This document shows positions 7,970 through 13,381 of a stretch of DNA of 13,381 bases, in pieces. This stretch comes from Alphaproteobacteria bacterium (lineage in GTDB: Bacteria; Pseudomonadota; Alphaproteobacteria; Rickettsiales; SXRF01). Position 1 is the stretch's first letter. Every line of letters starts with the position of its first letter. Location: contig JAGVKI010000297.1 of assembly GCA_020050695.1 (NCBI GenBank), forward strand, positions 1 to 13,381. Direction: 5' to 3'. The translations under genes were made by a program, and so were the position numbers. The notes beneath the pieces are model-generated. The model did no database searches. It saw only the letters and a program-made list of their open reading frames with translations, and was not told the DNA's origin.

Positions 7970-7975
7970 CTCCTT
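7970..7975 (-). promoter_or_regulatory. Ribosome-binding site that fixes the DJ-1/PfpI start
   Basis: AAGGAG on the minus strand lies 6 nt before the ATG at 7963. It decides this start against the ATG 42 nt further upstream. Confidence 0.9.
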
Positions 7976-8000
7976 ATCTGTGGGTTGAATGAAGACAATG

Positions 8001-8009
8001 AGCATAGCA
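8001..8009 (-). promoter_or_regulatory. Possible extended -10 element for the DJ-1/PfpI gene
   Basis: TGC (8009-8007) followed by TATGCT (8006-8001) on the minus strand resembles an extended -10 (four of six core bases). No clear -35 is seen. The start near 7994 would leave a leader of about 30 nt holding the strong ribosome site. Confidence 0.35.
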
Positions 8010-8068
8010 TTTGAAAAATAAACCCACGGTATGAAAGCAGGCCCCCCTCATAAAGGGTTGGTAAATGC

Positions 8069-9070
8069 TTACGCAGCCAGTGCGCCAGAGCCTATATGGG
8101 TAACACGAAAACGTGTGCGGTATTCACCGGGCGTCAGCCCTACTATTTTAAAAAACACTTTGCGGAAAGCGCTCGTATCTTCATAGCCGCTACCCCATGC
8201 CACCTGCTCAATACTCTGGTTGCTCAGTTCCAGTAACTGGCGGGCTTTTCCTACACGCAAATGCTGGCAATACTCCGTCGGCTTCAGCCCCGTGGCTTTC
8301 TGGAAGCGGCGCAGGAAGGTGCGTTCTTCCATACCGGCATGGCCTGCCATTGCCGCCAGTGATACATCACGCGCACCGTTTGCCTGCAGCCAGTGCTGCA
8401 CTTTTAAAATACGCTCATCGCCATGATGCAGGTGTGGCGAAAAGCTGCTGTAATAACGCTGCTCGCGCCCCGGCGGATCAATCAGCATGAATTGCGCGGT
8501 AGAGAGCATCAGCGTCGGGCCCAATATGCGGTGAATAAGGCGCAGGCCAAGATCCGTCCATGCCATAAACCCACCTGCAGTGATAATATCGCCATCATCA
8601 ATTATAAGGCGGTTACGGTCTGCTTTAATATCAGGAAAACGTTTGATCAGCGCATCAATGAACATCCAGTGCGTGGTGGCAGTACGGCCTTTGAGTAATC
8701 CCGTCTCGGCCAGAAGGAACGTGCCACCACATACTGAACACAGCGTGGCCCCTTGTGAATGTTTTTCAAGCAGCCACTGCGCACATGGCTGTGCGGCCTC
8801 ACTACTGATCGGCTCACCAAAACATCCCGGCACTACCAGCATGATGGGACGATTGTTACTGCCCGGATGACTGTCATAACTTTTTTCAATAGCGCCACTT
8901 TCTGATTGCCGCCAATGGCTGATGCGGATGTTTGGCCTTTGCATGCCGCTATACGCATCGGCCAGCTGGTTGGCCACCAGGAATAAATCCGTCAGCCCTT
9001 CGACTGCGGACAGGCGTGCACCCGGATAAATAAGCAGGCCGATTTCGGCCAAATGGTCATTTTTGGGCAT
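8069..9070 (-). CDS. GlxA-family transcriptional regulator (DJ-1/PfpI-like domain plus AraC helix-turn-helix)
   Basis: At 333 aa this has the usual GlxA/FtrA layout. Residues about 8-195 are a DJ-1/PfpI-like ligand domain, opening IGLLIYPGARLSAVEGL (10-26). It has VVPGC (79-83), a Cys-containing elbow SVCGG (112-116), and the diagnostic stretch LLAETGLLKGRTATTHW (119-135). Residues about 215-325 hold the AraC-type DNA-binding domain with two helix-turn-helix units: VSLAAMAGHAGMEERTFLRRF (236-256), then SIEQVAWGSGYEDTSAFRKVF (286-306), with a typical LTPGEYR end. In this family the first domain senses a small molecule and is not an enzyme. It lies divergent from a haloperoxidase-like hydrolase and upstream of a DJ-1 protein, either of which could be its target. 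A 9-bp direct repeat abuts its start codon, suggesting self-control. The start at 9070 lacks a well-placed ribosome site (GAGG is 13 nt away). Confidence 0.94.
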   Translation of the reverse strand: MPKNDHLAEIGLLIYPGARLSAVEGLTDLFLVANQLADAYSGMQRPNIRISHWRQSESGAIEKSYDSHPGSNNRPIMLVVPGCFGEPISSEAAQPCAQWLLEKHSQGATLCSVCGGTFLLAETGLLKGRTATTHWMFIDALIKRFPDIKADRNRLIIDDGDIITAGGFMAWTDLGLRLIHRILGPTLMLSTAQFMLIDPPGREQRYYSSFSPHLHHGDERILKVQHWLQANGARDVSLAAMAGHAGMEERTFLRRFQKATGLKPTEYCQHLRVGKARQLLELSNQSIEQVAWGSGYEDTSAFRKVFFKIVGLTPGEYRTRFRVTHIGSGALAA

Positions 9071-9100
9071 ATGTCAGTTTTAACCTCAATAATGTCAGTT
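9071..9100. promoter_or_regulatory. 9-bp direct repeat at 21-bp spacing, candidate GlxA-type operator
   Basis: ATGTCAGTT occurs at 9071-9079 and 9092-9100, 21 bp apart, or two helical turns, so both lie on the same DNA face. AraC-family regulators typically bind direct repeats of about this spacing. The inner copy directly abuts the regulator's ATG. Bound protein would cover its ribosome-binding region and likely its promoter. The hydrolase gene starts 100 bp further on the other strand. Confidence 0.55.
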
Positions 9101-9199
9101 ACGCCAATTTAGCAACCCCTCCATCTCATGTAAACCTAATGTTATCGAAGGCGCTGATGCCTAAGACAGAAAAAACAAACGATTGAAAGGAAACATTTT

Positions 9200-10021
9200 A
9201 TGAACAGCATTACCACCAAAGAAGGCGTACAGATTGCTTATAAAGACTTAGGTAAAGGCCAACCGGTACTTTTCTCCCATGGCTGGCCGCTGACGGCAGA
9301 CGCATGGGAAGGCCAGATGGCATTCCTGCTAGAAAAAGGCTACCGCGTTATTGCCCATGACCGCCGTGGCCACGGACGCTCTACCCAGACATGGGAAAAT
9401 AATAATATGGACCAGTATGCCGACGACCTGGCGCAGCTGATCGAAACACTTGATCTGAAAAACCTGGTGCTGGTCGGTCATTCTACCGGCGGCGGCGAAG
9501 TAACCCGCTATATCGGACGCCATGGCACCAAGCGTGTCGCAAAGGTGCTGCTGCTCGGAGCCGTTCCGCCGCTGATGCTGAAGACCAAAGAAAACCCGGG
9601 CGGCCTGCCTATTGAAGTGTTCGACGGTATCCGCAAAGCCACGTTTGATAACCGCGCGCAGTTCTTTAAGGATATTACCATGCCCTTCTACGGTTATAAC
9701 CGCGATGGCGCAAAAATATCCGAAGGCATCCGCGAATCTTTCTGGAGGCAAGGCATGATGGGTAGCCTGAAAGCGCAGCTGGATTCCATCAAACAGTTTT
9801 CGGAAAGCGACTTTACCGAAGATCTGAAGAAGTTAGACGTCCCTACCCTCATTGTGCATGGTGATGACGACCAGGTAGTGCCTATCGGCGCATCAGCCCT
9901 GATGACGGCCAAACTGGTAAAGGGCGCCGAACTTAAAATCTACCCCGGCGGTGACCACGCCCTGAACGAAACCCATCAGGACCAGTTCAATGCCGACCTG
10001 CTGGATTTCATCAAACGCTAA
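9200..10021 (+). CDS. Alpha/beta hydrolase, non-heme haloperoxidase/arylesterase-like
   Basis: The 273-aa protein matches the cofactor-free bacterial haloperoxidase/aryl esterase group in length and motifs. Seen are the oxyanion loop FSHGWPL (25-31), [10 protein letters not shown] (52-61), nucleophile elbow GHSTGG (93-98, Ser95), the acid in HGDDDQVVP (220-228, probably Asp224) and GGDHAL with His253. These enzymes hydrolyse esters and can form peracids that halogenate; the natural substrate is usually unknown. No signal peptide is present, so it is cytoplasmic. The ATG at 9200 follows AAAGGAAA at 9186-9193, and the gene ends in two stops in a row (TAATAA) before a strong terminator. It is transcribed away from the GlxA-type regulator, which may control it. 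I see no clear -35/-10 pair in 9101-9185. Confidence 0.95.
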   Translation: MNSITTKEGVQIAYKDLGKGQPVLFSHGWPLTADAWEGQMAFLLEKGYRVIAHDRRGHGRSTQTWENNNMDQYADDLAQLIETLDLKNLVLVGHSTGGGEVTRYIGRHGTKRVAKVLLLGAVPPLMLKTKENPGGLPIEVFDGIRKATFDNRAQFFKDITMPFYGYNRDGAKISEGIRESFWRQGMMGSLKAQLDSIKQFSESDFTEDLKKLDVPTLIVHGDDDQVVPIGASALMTAKLVKGAELKIYPGGDHALNETHQDQFNADLLDFIKR

Positions 10022-10042
10022 TAACATACTTCGTGCCGAAAT

Positions 10043-10074
10043 GGGGCTGGCTGCAATGCCAGCCCCTTTTTATT
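10043..10074 (+). terminator. Intrinsic terminator of the alpha/beta hydrolase gene
   Basis: A 9-bp perfect GC-rich stem (GGGGCTGGC at 10043-10051 with 10058-10066) and a 6-nt loop are followed by TTTTTATT. It lies 22 nt after the stop codon and separates this gene from the desaturase gene. Confidence 0.93.
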
Positions 10075-10154
10075 GATGGGATTTTTATCGCTTCAGCACC
10101 TACCACCCATCGAAAAAGCCTGCACGCTGCGCAAAGATATATCCGCATCCGAAC

Positions 10155-10161
10155 AAAGAGG
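10155..10161 (+). promoter_or_regulatory. Ribosome-binding site that fixes the desaturase start
   Basis: AAAGAGG is 7 nt before the ATG at 10169. Earlier in-frame starts (TTG 10073, ATG 10076) lie in the T-tract and tail of the preceding terminator and have no ribosome site. Confidence 0.85.
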
Positions 10162-10168
10162 CATATCT

Positions 10169-11059
10169 ATGCAAAGGCGATTGCCCTGGCGCACCAATAT
10201 GCAGATTGCTACTGCCATTATTGCAGCACATGGCTATGTGCTGGTGATTCTGCCTGCCTTCCTGCTGCCGCTTTCATTACTGTGGATACTCACACTGGTG
10301 CCGCTGATGTGGCTTCCTATCACCCACTGGGCTCTCATCCATGAAGCCATCCATAAGCACCTGCACCCAAGCACGCGCATCAATGATTACACCGCGCGCG
10401 TGCTATCTGTTTTCATGGGTGCATCCTTCCATATCCTGCGCTTTGGTCATCTGATGCATCACAAACTGAACCGCTCGTGGCAATCCGAACTGGTCAAAGA
10501 AGATACAGCCCTGGCAAAAGCGAATTACTATTTTACCCTGATGGGCGGTCTTTATATCAGCGAGATACTGGGCAGTATCGCCATGTCGCTTCTGCCGCGG
10601 CGCGCGTTTCTATGGCTTACAAATAAGGGAAGCCTGACCAGCCACCCCGACATACGCACAGCCGGTGAGCGCTTTTTTTATGTGAAAACCAATGCCGCAC
10701 ATGTGCGCGTGGATACGGCCTGTATTTTCCTGCTATATGGCATTTCTTTTCTGCTCTATCAGGAAGCGTACGGATTCCTGCTGCTGTTCATAGGCACCCG
10801 CGCTTTTATTGTATCCTTCATGGATAATATTTATCATTACGGCACCGCCAGCGATAACAGCCAGGCAGGTAAAGATCTTGAGCTGCCCGCCTTTGCACAA
10901 CGCCTGCTGCTCAATTCCAATTACCACGACACCCACCATCGCAACCCGCAGGTCGCATGGGTGTATTTACCTCATATGCACCGCCGCCAGCACAGGGCTT
11001 TTACGGGCGATTTTATTCGCCATGGCCTATCCCAGTTCCGGGGCCCAATAAAACGCTAA
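10169..11059 (+). CDS. Membrane fatty-acid-desaturase-like protein
   Basis: Started at 10169 the product is 296 aa. It shows the three histidine boxes of the membrane desaturase/hydroxylase superfamily, which hold the di-iron centre: HEAIH (58-62), HLMHH (94-98) and HDTHH (253-257). An extra His223 in NIYHYG is in the place where such enzymes often have another ligand. Hydrophobic spans lie before box 1 (about 10-50), between boxes 2 and 3 (about 118-143) and near 185-215. It would sit in the inner membrane and desaturate or hydroxylate a lipid chain using O2 and an electron donor; carotenoid-type substrates cannot be excluded. A terminator lies before it, so it has its own transcript, though I find no clear promoter in 10075-10154. 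CGCTAA over its stop codon pairs with TTAGCG (11070-11075) as a weak hairpin without a T-tract. Confidence 0.88.
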   Translation: MQRRLPWRTNMQIATAIIAAHGYVLVILPAFLLPLSLLWILTLVPLMWLPITHWALIHEAIHKHLHPSTRINDYTARVLSVFMGASFHILRFGHLMHHKLNRSWQSELVKEDTALAKANYYFTLMGGLYISEILGSIAMSLLPRRAFLWLTNKGSLTSHPDIRTAGERFFYVKTNAAHVRVDTACIFLLYGISFLLYQEAYGFLLLFIGTRAFIVSFMDNIYHYGTASDNSQAGKDLELPAFAQRLLLNSNYHDTHHRNPQVAWVYLPHMHRRQHRAFTGDFIRHGLSQFRGPIKR

Positions 11060-11142
11060 GCGCTGTAATTTAGCGGCCTGAAATATAAAGAAAAATTAAT
11101 ACATATTGCCTCCCCCATAGGCTTGTTGTACAAAGGCTGGGC

Positions 11143-11148
11143 TATAAC
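11143..11148 (+). promoter_or_regulatory. Possible -10 element for the metallopeptidase gene
   Basis: TATAAC (11143-11148) in the AT-rich gap 11060-11218 matches five of six consensus bases. There is no good -35 at 16-18 bp; TTGTTG at 11123 is too close (14 bp). The gap also holds TTGTACAA (11126-11133), a short perfect palindrome. Otherwise I see only A-rich sequence and no gene. Confidence 0.25.
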
Positions 11149-11218
11149 AAGATAAAAAAATTCAGACCATAAAAAATAAAAAGCTGGGCGTAAAAAACCA
11201 ACAACAGCTGAGGTCAAC

Positions 11219-13039
11219 ATGGCTGAGCAGAAAAAGGGGGGAGTGGGTGCAGGTGCCTTTGCCAGTAGCGTAAGCACGCAGCAAAGATACATTGTATTCA
11301 ATCTTGAGTCCGCCGAGTATGATGAAAATAATAAGCTGAAAGGCGCAGAGCGTTATCTGCCCGCCACGGCAAGCCATGAACTGTTTCATGTGCTTGGGCT
11401 TGACCATCCACGCGGCCAGACCAATGACGGCGAAAAGCCCAACACCCGAAGCTGGGAGCAGCTGCGCACCGATATTGCCTCCAACCTGCATAGCGCCAAT
11501 GCACTTGGCACGCGTGATCCTAAAACGGGCAAACGCACCATTACCTATAGTTTTGCAGCCGATCCCAAATTGGTGCCCCATGGCCAGGAAGCATTCAATC
11601 GGCACTTCCTGAGCGACCCCAACAACCTGAGCGTTGAGGGTATGACCAATCTTGCCGACACCACTAACGCCGACCGTAATATCCTTCATAAACGTATCCG
11701 CTCGGCCATGCAGGAAGCCTTTGCCGTGCATCAAGACCTGCTCAATATTGAGTATGTCGAAGCCAAAGACCCATCCAGGGCGAATGTGCTGATCTATGCA
11801 GGCGTTATTCCGCGCAAGCCGGCGCCATCCTTTGATATGACGCGTGGCCGCGATAATCCTTATACGCATGATGTCACCATCATGAGTTATAACCAGGCAC
11901 AGCCAGGTATATGGGCCATGGCGGCAGTGGGCGATGTGCATGCACTGCAAACCGTGTATGGCAAGCCCGCCGATGACGATAAGCTATGGGTAGTGACGCC
12001 GCAGCGTCTGGCTAAACAGGCAGGCGTATTATGGGATCACGACCCCATGATTGTGCGTCTTGGTGAAAGCCCCACAATGAATGGCTCGCTTACCATCGAC
12101 CTTTCCGCGCATCCCTATAAGCCGGTTATCGAAGGGGTGCTGAGCGATGAAGAAGGGCGCAGGAAAGTGCGCCATCATATAGGCCGCAGCGCCTCCATTG
12201 GCCAGATCGATGCCCGCGATTCAAGCATTGCGCTAACTGCCACCGGCGCTGACGATGTGGTTATTAAAACAGGCAACGGCGCAAACCTCACGCTCAATGG
12301 CCGCAATAACCAGCTTATACTTGGCCACGGTGCTGACCTGATTACGGCGGGTAATGGCTATGGGCATGTGGTTACCTCGCTTGGCGAAGGCGACACTATA
12401 AGCGCGCGCGACGCCAGCATGGCCAGCATTGAACAATGGAATAATACCACTAACGCCACTGGTTCGCTGGTTACCTTCTGGGGAAGCGATCATAAATCGC
12501 GCGGTTCCGTTTTTGTACGCGATGCCACCCCCGGTAAAGTGATGGAACATCTAAAGGGACTTGCGCTGGTAGAATTAGCGCCCGCCGCGGCGCTTGCCGT
12601 TGATGCCGTGGATAAGGACAAGGCGCTCGAAGGAGCAAAGAGCGTGATTATTTTCAATGACCCTAAAGACGTTATGGTCACCGCTGATAAAGCCGCAGGA
12701 CATGGGCTGAGCAACCATGGTGCCGGCAAGGTCATTGTGAAAATGACGCGCGTGCAATATGACAGCCGAGCGATTACGCCCATTGAGAATAATCGTTTTT
12801 ATGCGCTGTCATTTTATGACAATGGCGAAAAGAACAAAATGCATCTGGAACTCGATGCTAAAATCGCCATTACAGGTGCAGATGGGAATATAGAACGCGT
12901 ACTCACCGTAAAAGAAGCGCAAAGCGAGGCCGCCTTTGAACTGATACTAAAAAAAGGCACAAAACCATCGGAGCTGGAACTGGCAGGCCCAGGTTCGCTT
13001 CCCCAGGCGGTCTTACCGTTGCAAAAACAGCAGCGCTAA
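11219..13039 (+). CDS. Serralysin-like (M10-type) zinc metallopeptidase with rearranged motif order and degenerate RTX-like repeats
   Basis: The 606-aa protein carries the metzincin zinc motif HELFHVLGLDHP at residues 53-64 (zinc ligands His53, His57, His63; Glu54 catalytic). It also has a serralysin-type Met-turn TIMSY (220-224), followed by DVHALQTVYG (239-248) like the 'DIAAIQ-LYG' end of that fold. Unusually, the segment TITYSF...NIEYVEA...ANVLIY (107-193), which in serralysins precedes the zinc motif, lies here between zinc motif and Met-turn. Residues about 325-400 contain nonapeptide Gly/Asn/Asp-rich units resembling a degenerate RTX beta-roll. Residues about 430-590 are not recognised. 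No signal peptide is visible; type I export would fit the family but no C-terminal signal is clear. The only possible start, ATG 11219, follows GAGGT by 4 nt. It is followed after 3 nt by a membrane protein gene, probably co-transcribed. Family call is firm on motifs; activity is unproven. Confidence 0.85.
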   Translation: MAEQKKGGVGAGAFASSVSTQQRYIVFNLESAEYDENNKLKGAERYLPATASHELFHVLGLDHPRGQTNDGEKPNTRSWEQLRTDIASNLHSANALGTRDPKTGKRTITYSFAADPKLVPHGQEAFNRHFLSDPNNLSVEGMTNLADTTNADRNILHKRIRSAMQEAFAVHQDLLNIEYVEAKDPSRANVLIYAGVIPRKPAPSFDMTRGRDNPYTHDVTIMSYNQAQPGIWAMAAVGDVHALQTVYGKPADDDKLWVVTPQRLAKQAGVLWDHDPMIVRLGESPTMNGSLTIDLSAHPYKPVIEGVLSDEEGRRKVRHHIGRSASIGQIDARDSSIALTATGADDVVIKTGNGANLTLNGRNNQLILGHGADLITAGNGYGHVVTSLGEGDTISARDASMASIEQWNNTTNATGSLVTFWGSDHKSRGSVFVRDATPGKVMEHLKGLALVELAPAAALAVDAVDKDKALEGAKSVIIFNDPKDVMVTADKAAGHGLSNHGAGKVIVKMTRVQYDSRAITPIENNRFYALSFYDNGEKNKMHLELDAKIAITGADGNIERVLTVKEAQSEAAFELILKKGTKPSELELAGPGSLPQAVLPLQKQQR

Positions 13040-13042
13040 ATC

Positions 13043-13381
13043 ATGCTGGCATACGAACCGTCTGGACGCTACCATCAGCCCATGACCCCCACCACTGCTA
13101 ATCGCCTGTTTATCACTGTCAAATACGCCATCTACAGTTTGCTGGCGGCAAATATTTACGTGTTCTTCCGCCATGCCACCTTCCATGAGGGCCTGGATTG
13201 CCTTGGCTGGATTATGCTGCTGGCCGCCTTTGAATGGGAAACCTCCAAGAATAGCGAGCGCTTCAGCCCCTATAAGAAAAAACTGCTGATAGCATTAGAG
13301 GCGCTGGCCTACAGCCTTATCCTGTATGCGCTGGCGCATTACGTCATGAATGAAGCATGGCTCGATATGGTCAATGCCATC
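13043..13381 (+). CDS. Membrane protein of unknown function (3' end outside window)
   Basis: The ATG at 13043 begins 3 nt after the stop of the peptidase gene, in the same frame, and the reading frame stays open for 113 codons to the window edge. Hydrophobic segments are seen at about residues 22-42, 52-65 and 81-102, separated by a charged loop (EWETSKNSERFSPYKKK). No ribosome-binding site stands out, so translation may be coupled to the peptidase; an alternative ATG lies at 13082 (residue 14). I do not recognise the family. The tight spacing suggests an operon with the peptidase, but a functional link is only inference. Confidence 0.75.
   Translation, partial: MLAYEPSGRYHQPMTPTTANRLFITVKYAIYSLLAANIYVFFRHATFHEGLDCLGWIMLLAAFEWETSKNSERFSPYKKKLLIALEALAYSLILYALAHYVMNEAWLDMVNAI

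Noticed and set aside
7964..8005. 14-residue N-terminal extension of the DJ-1/PfpI protein
   Set aside because: A perfect AAGGAG site 6 nt before the ATG at 7963 and a likely promoter at 8001-8009 both favour the shorter protein.
8041..8066. Terminator after the GlxA-type gene
   Set aside because: Only a short CCCT/AGGG stem is seen and it is followed by G and C, not by a T-run on the minus strand.
10073..10168. 32-residue N-terminal extension of the desaturase
   Set aside because: Those starts overlap the tail of the preceding terminator and have no ribosome site, while the ATG at 10169 has AAAGAGG 7 nt upstream.
11162..11950. 262-codon minus-strand frame over the peptidase gene
   Set aside because: The plus strand here encodes the HExxH zinc motif and Met-turn of a recognised family. 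The antisense product has no family marks.

Overview
The window comes from a Gram-negative bacterium, most likely a proteobacterium. The base composition is intermediate. Intergenic regions are short, with sigma70-type promoters and classical hairpin-plus-T terminators. The gene families (CNNM/CorC-type CBS protein, GlxA-type AraC regulator, haloperoxidase-like esterase, three-His-box desaturase, serralysin-like metallopeptidase) are common in Alpha- and Gammaproteobacteria. I lean towards an environmental or host-associated alphaproteobacterium, but nothing in the window fixes the lineage. No rRNA, tRNA, CRISPR array, transposase or integrase was seen.

Layout. (1) 1-4065, minus: a very large modular protein, 1355 codons inside the window with its C-terminus beyond the left edge. 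It has Pro-rich linkers with repeated LPLPPV-like motifs, an N-terminal alpha/beta-hydrolase-like domain with a GMSMG nucleophile elbow, an exact 28-residue tandem repeat and a long Gly-rich hydrophobic region. (2) 4066-4339: an AT-rich divergent promoter region full of palindromes. (3) 4340-4810, plus: an unrecognised 156-aa protein behind a strong consensus promoter. (4) 4818-6101, minus: a CNNM/CorC-type membrane protein. (5) 6202-7110, minus: a GT-A glycosyltransferase. (6) 7343-10021: a small stress/detoxification-like block of a DJ-1/PfpI protein and a GlxA-type regulator (both minus), then a divergent haloperoxidase-like alpha/beta hydrolase (plus). (7) 10169-11059, plus: a fatty-acid-desaturase-like membrane protein. 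(8) 11219-13039, plus: a 606-aa serralysin-like zinc metallopeptidase with an unusual motif order. (9) 13043 to the right edge, plus: the start of a membrane protein 3 nt behind the peptidase.

How they fit together. The window is mostly single-gene units with their own promoters. The GlxA-like regulator and the hydrolase share a 129-bp divergent region. In it a 9-bp direct repeat at 21-bp spacing sits directly before the regulator's start codon, which suggests autoregulation and perhaps control of the neighbours. The DJ-1 protein ends in a perfect hairpin terminator and the hydrolase in another, so the block 7292-10074 is transcriptionally closed on both sides.

The two most unusual items are the large modular protein and the peptidase. 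In the peptidase the HExxHxxGxxHP zinc motif lies near the N-terminus, ahead of the segment that precedes it in ordinary serralysins. It therefore looks like a permuted or rearranged metzincin, followed by a degenerate nonapeptide-repeat (RTX-like) stretch. Neither protein has an N-terminal signal peptide that I can see.
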